A stretch of 64,000 bases of DNA from Aphanomyces cochlioides (GCA_019828595.1 JAHQRK010000001.1:2418001-2482000), one strand, 5' to 3'; positions 36,836 through 49,268 are shown, counted from the stretch's first letter. The notes: generated by a model not told the origin, from the letters alone. Translations and numbers: made by a program.

Positions 36836-39012
36836 ATGCATAAGCGCGTCAAGGTGTGTATCCGCGTCCGACCTGCTTCGAAAGACCATGCTGGCATCCA
36901 AATGAATGCGAAGGACAAGGTACGATAACTCCTTCTTTGCTACGGTTCTGATATTTCGGTTGATCCTGGAGAAGACTATCAGCGTGTTGAATGAACCTAA
37001 TGGAAATGGTACATGTTTCCGCTTTGATGATGTACTTGGCAGCGATGCAACGCAAGAACAAGTGTATCAGCGTGTGGCAGCTGAAGCCGTCGACAGCGTC
37101 CTTCATGGATACAATGGTATAAACAAAAACTATTCGACGAAAGGAATCACACACAGTTTAGGGACAGTCATGGCGTACGGCCAAACGGGTGCAGGGAAGA
37201 CGTTCACCATGACGGGAGGCAAAACATCGTTTTCAGACCGTGGCATTTGTGCACGAGCAATATCGAGGCTCTTCCAAGCCGTACAAACGGACAACGACCA
37301 CACTTATAGTGTACGAGTGTCTTACGTTGAGATATACAACGAACAACTCTACGATTTGCTCGATTTTACCGACACCTCAGCGGCGGGTGGTGGTGGAAAG
37401 GAGCAGCTCGTCGTACAAGAAAATGACAAAGGTATCCTTCGATGAAGTTTTTGTTCATTGATGTCGCCGCTAGGTCAAACGTTTGTAAGAGGTCTCTCGA
37501 AACCCATTGTCGAAAACGAAGGCGCAGCACTGGACTTGCTTTTTCAGGGGGAAACCAACCGAACTATTGCTGAGCATTGTCTCAATAATGCATCAACGAG
37601 GTACAAACGCTTCAAATTGTCGAAGTCATTGACATTACTGACAGATCCCATTGTATCTTCAGTCTCCATGTCGAAAAACGACCGCATGAAGAAACGAACG
37701 GAACTAATGTGTCAAGCAAGCTAAATCTGGTCGATTTGGCGGTATATTAGTGTCTTGGACGAGTTCTTATCGTGTGGTAGGGGTCAGAGCGGATGAAGAA
37801 GACTCAAGTGACAGGCACAATGCTGAAAGAAACAACGCACATCAATAAATCACTCACATTTTTGGAGCAAGTTGTGATTGCACTTGGAGATCACAAACGC
37901 GAGCACATTCCCTACCGACAGACAACATTAACCAATCTTTTGTAAGTGGCGAGCAAACTTTCCTCTTATGGTCATTTACATTGATAGAAAAGATTCGCTT
38001 GGTGGTAATTGCCGCACTCTTTTGATTGCTTGCGTCTGGCCCGATGAGTCACAGAACGACCAGACTATTGCCACCCTGAAGTTTGCGACTCGAATGATGC
38101 GAGTCAAGACATCTGCAGTTGTAAACGTTGCACAGGAACAGAATCAACAAGTCAAGAGATACCAAGACGAAATACGACGTCTCAAGCTTGAACTTGTCCT
38201 GCATGACACATTAGCTGGACGAAGTTTTGTTTCATACGACCCAATTTCAGTCGAACAAGAGCGCGACATGGCTGACGCGATTTCCAAATATATTGCTGAT
38301 GAGTCGAATGTGCTTCCCGTCGGCAATGTTGTACACGTGCAAACAACATTTCGTCTCTTTCGAGAGGCTGTCGTGGCAATTCAATCGCAACGAACAAATG
38401 TACGAAAAGATCAAGAAGAGCCCCAGCACGACTCAGTCATAACTCCACTTTCATCACTTCAAGCTCCACTTTGCCCGTCTCACGAAAATATCGTCGAAGA
38501 GAATGACAGCCAGCAAACAAACTCCACGTCCTTGCTCGACGAATTCAAACACCACGTCGAGCAACAATTAGAAACTGCCAAGCAAAACTTTCGACAAGCA
38601 AAGAAGAGAGTTGTGCAAGCTGCCACAGACGTGAATGTTGCAAAAAGGTCAGAGATCGACGTGCTTGCCTACCAAATGACAAATCGTCGTTAGCGAAATC
38701 GATGCTCTGACGAAAGAATTGGCAACAGCGACTGAAATTGAGCAGACTCAACTTGTGAGCCAGTTGAAGGAGGCAAAAAAGGTACGTGATTTATAGCGAT
38801 TGGCTTTAATATTGACATAGAAGTATCGACTTGCGTTTGATGTGCTCAACGAAGTCAAGGCAGAGATGAATTATTTAAAGACCACCAAGGATCAACTGCT
38901 TGCGAGCGCCGCAACGGATTTTGAAACTTGGTAAGAAGTTTTTCAAGCTTTCTTCTGATAAATCGTATATAGGAGGCAAACTCGATCTGGACTAATTGTT
39001 CAACACGACTAA
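36836..39012 (+). CDS. Kinesin-9 family motor protein (KIF9/KIF6-like)
   Basis: This is a plus-end microtubule motor of the kinesin-9 group, which works in motile cilia and flagella; oomycete zoospores are biflagellate. From ATG 36836 it reads MHKRVKVCIRVRPASKDHAG. Next come FRFDDVLGSDATQEQVY, the P-loop AYGQTGAGKTFTMTGG and VRVSYVEIYNEQLYDLL. Switch I NNASTRSHCIF forms across the intron near 37601-37643, and switch II LNLVDLAGSERM across the intron near 37740-37787. HIPYRQTTLTNLLKDSLGG and TLKFATRMMRVK complete the motor. The coiled-coil stalk begins DEIRRLKLELVLHDTLAGRS, a block typical of KIF9. The last exon stops at 39010-39012, overlapping the stop of the convergent CCP5 gene. The tail seems shorter than in animal KIF9. 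Confidence 0.9.
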
Positions 39013-41124
39013 AATGCAACATTGTTGTTGTTGCTGGATCGAGTGGATGTTCTGGATGAAGTCCGAGGTGTAGTTTTTGTTGCAGGGGGCAACCCCACAC
39101 ATCCATATCTTTTCTTTTCGAGCCTTTCTTGTTGTTTGTTCTTCTTGACTGATGACTTATTCGTCTCTTTGTGCTGGTCAAATGACGGAACTACTTGGTT
39201 TTTGATATCCTGAATAAATCCCGTCATTGTGCGCCATTGAGAGTGAGGAATCCTCGACCATTCGTTTGTTCCCAGCCAGTCGAGAACAGCGACCATCATG
39301 CCTTTGCCAACGTCCTCCCACGACGCAGTCGTATACTTCGGTATGTATGCCTTCCGAGGCACCTCAGGGCTCAATGGTGCTACAAATAGGCTTGATTTGC
39401 TCTATAGGATGGACATGGAATTTACCTGTTGACATCAATCCACTTCCACTGTGAGGAATTGATCCAGGGCGACGCCCCATGTTAAAATTGCACTCAAGTG
39501 TGTAGAAGTACACTGGTATTCCGCTTGTTTCTCGATGAAGGGCCACACGAGCACATCCGTCTTTGGAAAGACTAGAAAATTGTCAGCAAAATTATGACAT
39601 GGCTGTCGTGGATGTACCCATGGTCGCGTTTCTCGACAAGATGCATGTTTTGTTCGGTAAAGTTACATTGGTCGTACTCGAAATGGACAGAATTCAACCC
39701 GATGAGCTTTGGATAGACTTGACTGAGCGCCTGTTCTGTCGCCGTGGCGTATCGGTTGCCGTAGATGAAGCATCCTCGTTTGGCCGCATGAGCATGTAAG
39801 TCGACATGTAGAGCGAGCTTGCTCATTGTGTGACACTATTCCATCTTAATGAAAAGAAAGCTGGATGGAGACGAACTGTGGCGAGAATTACAGCTTTGGC
39901 GGCAAATATAGTCGGGTGCTTGTCCATCGTAGGGGAAATATAATGCCTATTTAAGTTTGCACCGAGAGAGTCCAGACGGTAGTGACCACGGGCGACGCCT
40001 TCAAATATTGCTAAGGTCATGGTGAATGTTGACTGCAGCTTACCGTCGGGATTGAGCATCGGAATAACTTTGAAGACACACTCTTTTAAGAGCTTGTGGG
40101 CTCGTGGATCATCTCGCTTGAGAAGAAATGACAATGCGCCGTCCAAGACGAAGCTAGATGGAGTCTCTGCAGGGTGCACTCGACTTGTGAGGAAGATAAC
40201 GCGCTTGTTTTGAAATTCAAAAGGCCTTGGCGTCTACGGGACAAGAACTCGAACACAACAAGGACAATGCCGACGTACATGTGGATGATCAGGAAAGAGC
40301 CCTGGAATGGTTTCTTCTCGATTGTCGAGAATGCTAGCCAAGATTACGATTGATGAAGGGAGACGATGTGTCAATCCTACTTGTCGTACGAAGATATCGT
40401 GAGCAAATCGACTTTTCGTCCATCAAGCGAATGCACAAGTGTTTCTCGGTTGTAGTAAATGGAAGATGCTGTCCGCTCACGACGTGCAAAGTCTTGGTCG
40501 AGGCGGCGCAACATTCGTTGGCCATCAGTGTACGAGTAAGGATAACAAAACGCAAAGAAGACTGTCTCGCCAGCCGCGGCTACAGTATACGTGAAGCGGA
40601 TGGAGAATTCGTTCGTTTGTCGATCAGCTTGGTATGTCACGCCTTGTCGAACTACAAGCAACGTGAATGGCCTAGTTTGGTCAAAGGTGCTTACGTCGTT
40701 CCCATTTCTTCTGCGATGGAAGTGATCGCACGACAGGACGCATGTCTTGGTCGTACAATGCTGTGTGCTTGATCAAGTTGACAATCTGGAGCGCGATTTC
40801 CTGTCCTGCGACTGCACCTGAAATGGAAAAATGAAACCAAGTCGTTGGAGTAATCGGTGCTTCAGGCGGCGTGTCAGGTTTGGATGCATCTGGCGCGGCT
40901 GTGACGACATATTCGCATCGACCAGAGTCCAAGGCTCGCCCTCTGTCAACGGAAAGAAGGTTGCCCGAGTCAAAATTGGAAGAGAACGTCAATCCATCGA
41001 CCAGGACTTCATTTCGGCCAGGATGTGCCGCCGCTCCTTCCTCCATGCTCTTTGAAACGGCGCGTGGAATCGTAACGCTTTGAGTACAGAGGAGTAGCGT
41101 TGAGCTGTAAGAATTGATGAGCAT
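39009..41124 (-). CDS. Cytosolic carboxypeptidase CCP5 (AGBL5)-like tubulin deglutamylase, M14 family
   Basis: CCP5 removes glutamates from tubulin, including the branch-point residue, and controls axonemal microtubules. Exon order on the minus strand starts [15 protein letters not shown], then [15 protein letters not shown] and [17 protein letters not shown]. It continues with [16 protein letters not shown] and [21 protein letters not shown], all typical of the CCP N-domain. The catalytic part has [10 protein letters not shown] (zinc ligands His and Glu), [39 protein letters not shown] (third zinc His) and [14 protein letters not shown] (the YTLE catalytic Glu). The C-terminus is Lys/Ser/Asn-rich. 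The ATG at 41124 is used, but ATG 41046 ([10 protein letters not shown]) is also plausible. Introns are short. The stop overlaps the kinesin-9 stop. Confidence 0.9.
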
Positions 41125-41279
41125 TGCCTAGGGGAAGAGCATTCCTTGGAAGGATCGTTCGAATATATATTTGTCATGTATAGGTTTCTCTTATGTATCC
41201 TTGTTGGGATTCTCCTAGCTACGTTAACGTCTCGCACGCGCTTCAGTCGCACACGACGGGGATCTATGTCGCGAGAGTC

Positions 41280-41955
41280 TTACTTGCAACATCCACCGCT
41301 TTGCTTTGGTGGCGGTGTCGTTGATTCACCCAACCGAACAAGAGGATCTGGCGTCGGGGCCGATTTACTCGGCGCGGGTGCCAATCGTTCGTTGTCCATG
41401 TGCTTCTTCAGCAATGCTCGCGAGACTGTTTCAAACATTTCCGTCACACCTTGACCGCTCTGTGCACTTGTTCGATGCACTGTTGCGCCGATCTCACGCC
41501 CGAATGCCTCAGCCAAACCAAAATTGAATGAAGTGGGCAAATCACATTTGTTGCCCACGACTGCAAGCACAATATCGTCGTCAACATGCTTTCGCAATTC
41601 ACTCAGCCATCCCTTGATCTACACAACGATGATTAGACCAGGACTCAGTATGCTGATCTCAAACCTTTTCGAACGTGTCTTCTTTCGTTACATCAAACAC
41701 GAGAATCGCAGCTTTTGCATTGCGATAATACATGGGCGCCATCGACCGAAATCGTTCTTGCCCCGCTGTGTCCCAAATCTGCAACGTCATCTTGTGTCTG
41801 TCGATGCTGATACGCTTTTGAAGAAACGACGCACCGATTGTCGCGGCAGTCGGCGTCGCGAAGCTATTGTGGCAGTAACGGATCGTCAGCGACGTTTTGC
41901 CTGTGTCTGTGCATCCCAAGATGACGAGCTTTCGATCGATTCCGACTTCGTCCAT
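41280..41955 (-). CDS. Rab-family small GTPase
   Basis: This is a membrane-trafficking GTPase of about 209 residues in two exons, with one intron near 41607-41665. The G motifs are visible: P-loop GCTDTGKTS, switch I Thr in TIGASFLQKR, WDTAGQERFRSMAPMYYR, VVGNKCDL and the TSAQ base-recognition loop. The TIGASF and RSMAPMYY blocks are closest to the Rab5/Rab21/Rab22 branch, but I do not assign a subtype. The hypervariable tail is Pro/Ser-rich and ends GGCCK, two Cys for geranylgeranylation followed by one Lys. The P-loop differs from the usual GxSGVGKS (Cys-Thr-Asp-Thr before GKT). The gene is followed by CCP5 on the same strand, 155 bases away. Confidence 0.92.
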
Positions 41956-42541
41956 GACTGTAAGTTCAATTCAATATCCAAGTTCGGACTGGAGCAGCAG
42001 CAGCAAGCGACTGGCAACGACAGCGACGGTAGCGGGCGGCGACGGCAACAGCGACCGTCCTCGAGCTTTCTCCAGAGAGACTGAAGAAGATGAACAGGCT
42101 ATGTCCACCGACATTCCGTCCAAGTAGCATTACACATCCACTGTCACAGGATATTTGTTGTCAAAGGTTTTTCAGCAGCTCTTTGGTCAACGACGTGAAT
42201 TGACATAGATAAAATATTAGATTATACAGGATTTCGTGGCATTGGAACTACATGGCGTTTCATCTTATTTTAATATGTAAAATCACTTGAAATTTGTATG
42301 ATAATTAATTTTTCAGTATTTTATCATGCGTGAGACGAGATAAATTTGCGCAGACGCCGCCCAAGGCAGCAATCGATGCTTGGATCGATGAATCGTTGCG
42401 TGTGTTGAATCAACACACTCGCCGTGTAATGCTTCACGTTACCCCGTTGTAATAGTCGGGGAGCTGTCAAGAGACAGAACGTGCGAGGAAGTGGCATTGC
42501 TTTGTTAGTGCCAGCATTACGTTCGCAGACCTATCAACGTG
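41956..42541. other. Intergenic region upstream of the Rab gene
   Basis: I see no gene. The part nearest the Rab start contains CAG/CGACGG-type triplet runs (41990-42060), probably the 5' leader. Around 42190-42320 it is AT-rich. The end near 42380-42540 contains the imperfect repeat AATCGTTGCGTGTGTTGAATCAACAC. Confidence 0.5.
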
Positions 42542-45440
42542 CTAATCCAGCGAGCCAAACAGAGTGGATCGCCATGGTTCTTGTCGTGGATCTTCACCCC
42601 ATCTTGCAAGGTTGTTCTTCAAATTCGCTAAAGTAGCGCCATCTAACTGCATATTGCCGTTCTTGTGCACATACTCGCATAATCGTTGCATCGCGCGTGG
42701 TGTGTCGTCGCGGCGACATGTAAGCAGTGCATGGCGCATGGAATTCATCGAGACATGTCTGACACCAATTTCTTCCAATAGCTCAAGTGCCACGAGTATG
42801 TCGCTGCTATATTTCAGCGCTTGGAGTAAGTCGTCCACGTTATGGGTCCTGTGAACGGCCACCGACACAAGAGGTCTCAGCCATGCAGCTGCTGGTTTGT
42901 CGAGTGCGAGAGCAGCGTGGCGTCCACATTTGGCAGCAAGAAATACCGCTCTGGGGTTGAGATTCTCGAGCTCGTCGCCAGCCATGCGTTCAATGAGATC
43001 CAGGGCATTTTGGGCAACTACTGTTTGATCCTCAGTCGCTTGATCCTTGTCAACGATGAGTTTCAGCTCTTGATGCCAAATATGAATCAGAATTTCACAA
43101 TGAATGGCAACGAGCTGAACGTCCCACTCGTTTTCCATGGCCCAAAGGACGTGATTAGCAGTCATGCCGATGTCAATTCCATTGCGAATAGCAGCAAGAA
43201 GCGCCGTGACCGTCTCATACGAAGGCTTGATACCGGCTTCTTGCATAGCATCCCACCAGTACTGGAACCGAGTGGGATATTCCGGTGGCTTTTTCCAGCT
43301 CCACGTGCCATTTGGATGGAGGGGTGGCATCGCGTATACGAGCATAATGTTCGAGTACGATGCCCCTGTTAACGGAAGATTCTTCACTTGACCGAAAGCA
43401 ATAATGTCTTCAACTACGTCGATCGCCCCAGCTTTCGCAGCGACAAGGAGCGCAGCGTCAACGACGTGCGTATGGAGTCCCATCGAGTTGACAAAAAGAC
43501 TGTCAAAGTTTTGAAGCACTGGCCAAATCTCCTCAAGACATGCTCGTCTGTCGCTTTGTCTAGTCACACATAATGTTAAAAATCATTTCCAGGAAACAAT
43601 GTACGATGGAGTCTTCGCCACGGCCAGCAGGAGATGTGCGGCGCCTGCAGCATTCAGCGGAGGTAGTTCTGCTGAAAAATCCAAAGACCGAAATAAAGAC
43701 ATGATGGCGTTGATGTTGTCTTCACTGGATCGCAATGCATAAAAGGCAGCCTCGACAACCTACACAACATTTGTTCATATGCAACGGCTGACGTGGCCAG
43801 TCAATTACCGCTGGGTGTTTCATAAGTCTTCTATCGATGCCTTCAAGGTGTGCATAGAGGACGAGCGCAGTGCGTGCCTGATCTAAGTTCACGTAGGCAA
43901 TGATTGCGTCGCTGTACACGTAAGGCGTGCATTCAAAGCCGGAGACTTTGATCTCTTTGAAAGTCTCGACAACTTGGCTCCAATTCTCGAGACCTGCATG
44001 TGCATGCAGCACAGCACCAAGAATTTGGGCATCGTGCGACGATTCCATTTGCTCCACATGAACGAGGACGTCATCGAAGCGTCTTGCAAGCTGCAAGGAG
44101 TTCAGCAAAGCGATCTCTAAATCCTTGGCAGTGTAGGCTTGTTTCGGATGCGAATGGAGTGGCGGCTGGGCTCCTGACGCAGCTTCTTCGTAAAATTCGT
44201 ACGCGTCGTCAACACTGCTACGGCAAGCTCGTATTGCCGCGTAGTAACTCGTAATGTCCGGCCTTGGATGTGACGCCAGAATGCCACGAACTTCGTGGAG
44301 AAGTCCATGACGGCCACAGCACAGCAAAACGGCATTGCAAAAGAGAGCACTGGGTGACGGCAAGATTGAATATATGTGCAGCGCGCGTTTGAAATCCGTC
44401 TTGCGGTCACTTGTGGTACCTCGCAGTGGTGTGTACTCGGGGAATCCTAGAGAAGGGAGCCAAGTGTCGAGAGCGAGCCAGTTGAAATCAGCAGCGAGTT
44501 CGTCAGCGAGAGCAAGCTTCTGTTCGCTCGTCAACGTTTCTAACTCGACTGTCTTGGTGGATCGCAAGCTAAACCAACTGGCGTTTCGTGCAGCTTGTTG
44601 GCTTGCCATGGCATCAAGCAAGGAGCCCGCAAAGTTGCCCTTGTGTGTTTCAAGGGCCACTAGGAGCAATGCCTCCAGGACGTGGTCGACATCAAAGTCA
44701 GTATCATCTGCAATGCCTTGGAGTTTGGACACGACTGTCATGGCCGCTGTTTGTTCATTCTTGGTCAAGCAAGTCTTCACAAGGGTAATCCATGTGTCCG
44801 GGCCAGGATATACATTGAATTGAGCCATGTTGTCGAGTAAATTGAGACCATCGATCCATCTTCCTGACACTGCGCATGACGCAATGGCGTTCTCGTAGAT
44901 ATCAACGGAGACTGGCATGAGATGCACTGCTTCGTGCATTTGTTCAACAACGTCCAACGCAGTTTTCCATGTGCCTTCCGTCGATGCACATGCTTCTGCA
45001 GCTACTGCAAGCGTCGTGGGTGAAGACTGTACCTTCTTTGAGCGGAGCGCATTGTAGACTTGGATGGTGAACTCATGATCTTTGAGTTTCTCCGCAACTA
45101 GCATCAGGGCTGTGGCTTGAATGCCCATGATGCTCTGGAGTGCCGGCGATTCAAGGACATAAAGAACGAGCTGTCGTGCATTCTGCTTTTCAATCTCGGT
45201 TGGATTTTCAACATCTAAGAACGCTCGGCATTCCTCAAAGGAAAAAGCATCGTCAGCCACAGGTGGTGGTGGTTTGTCGGCTGGGTCTTTCGGCCCACAG
45301 CCTGAGAAAGCACGCCGAGTGGTAGCCCATTCTAGACCAGCTCTACGTGGAGCAGTTGCAGATCCCTGGTTTCGCAATGACCGTGCAAGCAGATTGCTGG
45401 TTCGGCCCAGTCTTCGGAGGACTGCTGCGCTCCTTTGCAT
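42542..45440 (-). CDS. Mitochondrial pentatricopeptide-repeat (PPR) protein
   Basis: This is a probable organellar RNA-binding protein. I join three exons: 45440-43809, 43758/9-43605 and 43559-42542. The introns are 49 and 45 bases, and the product is 934 residues. The N-terminus (MQRSAAVLRRLGRTSNLLAR) is an Arg/Ser/Leu-rich mitochondrial presequence without acidic residues. The body is a chain of helical hairpins of about 35 residues with PPR signatures: VDIYENAIASCAVSGRWIDG, PDTWITLVKTCLTKNEQ, PDITSYYAAIRACRS and TPYVYSDAIIAYVNLDQART. The splice joining KTPS to QSDRRACLEEIW keeps the frame, which shows that the two long frames are one gene. It lies 162 bases downstream of phosphotransacetylase on the same strand. 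The RNA target is unknown. Confidence 0.85.
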
Positions 45441-45470
45441 GGTGGTCGTCAATGGTGAACCAAACCAGTA

Positions 45471-45493
45471 TACCGGATAATTATCCGGATAAC
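45471..45493. promoter_or_regulatory. Paired CCGGATAA/TTATCCGG palindrome upstream of the PPR gene
   Basis: TACCGGATAATTATCCGGATAAC lies 31-53 bases before the PPR start codon. It contains two ATCCGGAT-type cores in inverted arrangement. It is the same element as at 1023, 32438-32522 and 53759. Confidence 0.5.
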
Positions 45494-45602
45494 AACCCCA
45501 CACAACATCACATGACCTTTCGATCGACTGGGATGTTCGTCAGCGCAACATTTATGCTGGCGATACCCTCAAGAAGAATACGACGAAGAGTTTGTATCAA
45601 AC

Positions 45603-48372
45603 TTTAAGCAGTCGGTTTCTTTTCAATTTGCTTGGCTTGGATTGCGGTAAGAGCGACGGTTGTAATAATATCGCCGACAGTAGCACCACGACTCAAATCA
45701 TTGACGGGTTTGTTGAGACCTTGGAGCATGGGGCCGATGGCCAAGCAGTCAGTTGCTTGTTGCACCTAGCCAAGACAATGGTCAGGGATATTGAGATGAT
45801 TTGCATACCGCCTTGTACGTGTTGTTGCCCGTATTCAAGTCGGGGAAGACGAGTACATTTGCGTGACCGGCTACTTCCATCTACAACATAACGCATCATT
45901 CCACTGATATCTTGTCAAGATCTAATTACCTCAGATTCTTTCAAGCCTTTGACTTTTTGTTTCGCAATCGATGGATTCCGAGCGGCATCGTATTGAATTG
46001 GACCATAAATGGCCACATCGGGAGCAAAGCTTTGTGCCAAGCGTGTAGCTTCTCGAACTGCTCGCCATGGATGAGGGAATATGACTTGGCTGTTTCTCAC
46101 CTTTGTCAATGATTGGACCCTTGTTTGAGTCACCCGTCGCGTACGAAAGCAGTGCCACACGGGGTTCGATATCGAATGCCTTGGCAGACTCAGCACTTTG
46201 GACGGCAATGTGAGCCAATTGCTCGGCGGTAGGATCAGTGTTCACAGCGCAATCACCGTACAAGACCACTCCATTCTCCAAACACATGAAGAAGACACTG
46301 GACACCAATGGACGATCTGGGCGTGTCTTGATGAGCTGAAGCGCAGGACGAATTGTGTTGGCTATGATAACGTGAGGAGTGAGGACATAACACAAAGCAC
46401 GTTATTTACCCGTGGTGTGGCACGCTCCGGAGACCATACCATCAGCGTCGTTCATGTCGACCATCATTGTGCCGAAGTACGTCTACAACATAGTTAGCAT
46501 AGAGATCAATGACAAGAACTATACCGATTCAGACACAGTTTCCTTGGCTAGCTCAGGCGTAATGCCTTTGGACTTTCGTTTCTCATAGTATTGATCAGCA
46601 TACACCGCCAACCGGTCTGCTTTCGATGGGTTGAGAATTGTGGCTTTTGACAAGTCAAGGCGAAGGGTCTTGGCTCGAGAGTTGATATCTTCTACATCGC
46701 CCAAAATGGTTAATCGGGCGATGCCTCGACGTAGGACTTCATCAGCTGCTTGCAGAATACGATCGTCTTCGCCTTCAGTGAGTACAATATGCTTGTCTGC
46801 CGCACGTGACTATAATAAATAATAATGTTGCCATGACTTTATCATTCTTCATGGAATTTAACCCACCGCTTCGAAAAGAAAGTGTTTGAACTGCTTGGGT
46901 GTCTTGGCCGAACCAACATTGGTCTCCAATTGACCCAAGAGTTTGTTGCTTTCGACGTTTTCGTCAAACCTAGAAGAAATAGGTCAGATGAGCCAAAATG
47001 ACTTTACATCGTACAAAATGAAAGCCCGAGAGATTTTCTTTTGGCTGGTTGGCAATATGTCACAGGTTACTTTACTCAAAGCAATTGCTGTGCGATAAGA
47101 GTCTTCTTCGACCGAGTAGATTGGTACTGGGGACGAGCCAAGCTTTGCCACTACCACTCGTCATTGCAATGATGTCGAAGAGCTGGAACTTACATCCTTC
47201 CAGGATTTTCCTGCATTCTGACTCAGGTACACCACCATTAGTCAAGATAATGGCCGAGATTTGTGGTAGGGCACCCGAGAGGCGGCTGGCGACAAGACCA
47301 AGGATGACATCTGCCCAAAAGATGTTTTATGACCAACTTCAACAGAGTGGTTGATTACCTGTGCGCTCAGCGGAGACGATAACAAGCAGACCATCGTCAT
47401 GTTTGTTGATGTGGCCAAACAAATCGTTCAATTCAGTTGTAGCCAGGAGACCGTCAGTCACAACAACCGAGTTGGACATCGGAGCACCATAGAGTTGCTT
47501 GGCACGCAATTGACCAACAACTTCATTGAGACGCTTTGAGTCTAAGACTGGATCAACAGGCAAAATTCCCAGCAATTTGGTTGGGTCAAAGCCGCGGTCC
47601 TTCATTTGGTCTTGTACAAGCTGCCGCAAGGCAACGGAATCACCAGTCTTGACTCGGTTGACGATTGTACCGACGTGAGTCAGCCCGGCGGTGTCGGCCA
47701 TTTCCTTGGCAAGGAGCACGCGGGTGCAAATTTGATCAGCTAGCCACTTTGCTGCTTCATCAGCACCCCAGTTCAAGGATGCGTCGGACGCAATGTCTTC
47801 AGCATCAACTGTCAAAAGCACTGGCGCATTGAGGGACTTGGCAATATCGACATTAAGTTCCCACGCGAGCTCGGGAGAAGAATCAAGCACTGCACCTTCC
47901 ATAACGACAAAATCATGTTTCGCGCGGATGTTTTCGAATTTTGTCAGCATTGTCTCAATCACGCTATCGGTGTCCCCTTTCAAATGTGCGCGGGTGACAT
48001 CGTCTTGTGTCAAGCCGACGAGGAGTTCTGGTTCATCCTTGAGCTGAAACTCGCTTCGAAGAAGGTCAACATGGTGGTCACCGTGTACAGAGTGCAAATT
48101 TGGTCCGACCGGTCGAAAATAACCAACGGACGGGAATGTATACGACAGCTTGTTAATGAGACCCAACAAAACATGCGAATGTTTCGCAGTCGATCCATTC
48201 GTCATGACAAGAACTCGGTCATTCGATTTCGGGGCTACAATGGAGTGTAAATGGCAGGAATATGCTTAAGAGACTTACTTTCCGAGAAAAGACGGGCTGT
48301 GGCGGCGCGTGGGGCTAGCGCAAATGCCGCGCTTCGTTGCGCAGACAAGAAAGGACGGACTCGCAGCATCAT
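45603..48372 (-). CDS. Phosphate acetyltransferase (phosphotransacetylase), mitochondrial
   Basis: This enzyme interconverts acetyl-CoA plus phosphate and acetyl phosphate plus CoA; acetate kinase, its usual partner, is the divergent neighbour. Exon 1 (48372-48279) encodes a clear mitochondrial presequence ([20 protein letters not shown], Arg/Ala/Ser-rich). It splices across a 44-base intron to 48234. Exon 2 has the bacterial-type N-terminal P-loop-like and DRTGG domains ([36 protein letters not shown]). Further exons give [22 protein letters not shown] and then the Pta catalytic domain. The domain ends [25 protein letters not shown], with the stop at 45603-45605. The long two-part architecture matches bacterial Pta of the large (PtaII) type. 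Pta is rare in eukaryotes but reported in oomycetes and green algae. Confidence 0.92.
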
Positions 48373-48693
48373 GACGACCAAATTCAAACTGTCAGGATCG
48401 CAAAAGAGTTTTTTATCCAGCGTTTCAAACGCCCACGGCTTTGCAAACCCTGTAAAAAATCAGCGTTCGCAGAAAAGCACCGTCAAACAAGTAAATCCAT
48501 GTTTTCTCCATCTCCCCCCACCAAGGTAGTTCCAAGCCCCTCCAGATCCACCGGACGGGCATTAGATGCAATTCTTCCGTCGTCGCGATGGACTTCGTAC
48601 ATTGTCGTGGTGTCGAATCCCTCTCTTGTGTCGGTCGTCAAATTTGGTGTTTCCCACCCGAATGTCGGACAACTGTATAAATTAATATCTTAG
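48371..48693 (+). CDS. Possible small two-exon gene overlapping the Pta start
   Basis: An ATG at 48371, overlapping the Pta start codon on the other strand, opens 40 codons ([20 protein letters not shown]). A possible 35-base GT-AG intron at 48491-48525 would join this in frame to a second exon ending at 48693, giving about 95 residues with a hydrophobic middle (SYIVVVSNPSLVSVVKFG). I do not recognise the product, and the intron is shorter than most here. It may be only a shadow of the shared promoter. Confidence 0.22.
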
Positions 48694-49268
48694 TACTGCC
48701 TGTCTGGAATGTAACAAAACACACAACTGATGCAACTCCCATTCACACGACACAATCATACTGACAAGCTCGCACACTGTTATTTCTGATACTAGTACAC
48801 TGGAGGACGTTGGGTATCTGTAGTAAAAATCTGCGGCCATTTGCGCCATATTCAGTCGTATCTAACAGTCTGATCGCCCCTCCGATTTGCCATCAATAAA
48901 CTGTATAATTTTATAGTGATACTTGTGGGATACTATAATTCCAGTCATTTTTAATAAAAAACGCGTTCGAAACGCTGAGATCGACCTTTTTATGAATCCA
49001 AATGGACTTCCCTCATGCCGTTTCGAAAATGATACATTTGACCGAGAAAGTCCAAGTCGATCGTCTCTAAAGGGAATTCCACCGGCGACGGCGACGGCAA
49101 TGGAATGCGTAAATCGAGCGCATCTTGCCAGTACAAACATGTACGCCCTGGAGATGCCACATCGAAAGATGTGGGGAACAAGACGATGTGGCGAACCCTA
49201 AACCTTGCGTGTCCTTACACAACCCAGACACATCTTCATCTTGGGGAAATTTTTGCAAGTTCCTCCAA
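48694..49268. other. Intergenic region upstream of acetate kinase
   Basis: I see no independent gene. It is AT-rich to about 48970. From 49105 an open frame with a true ATG runs in phase into acetate kinase and could supply an N-terminal extension (see the acetate kinase entry). Confidence 0.5.

Noticed and set aside
43560..43604. The two long frames at 42542-43567 and 43722-45503 as two separate genes
   Set aside because: Two introns (43560-43604 and about 43760-43808) join them in frame into one PPR protein, and no promoter or start context separates them.
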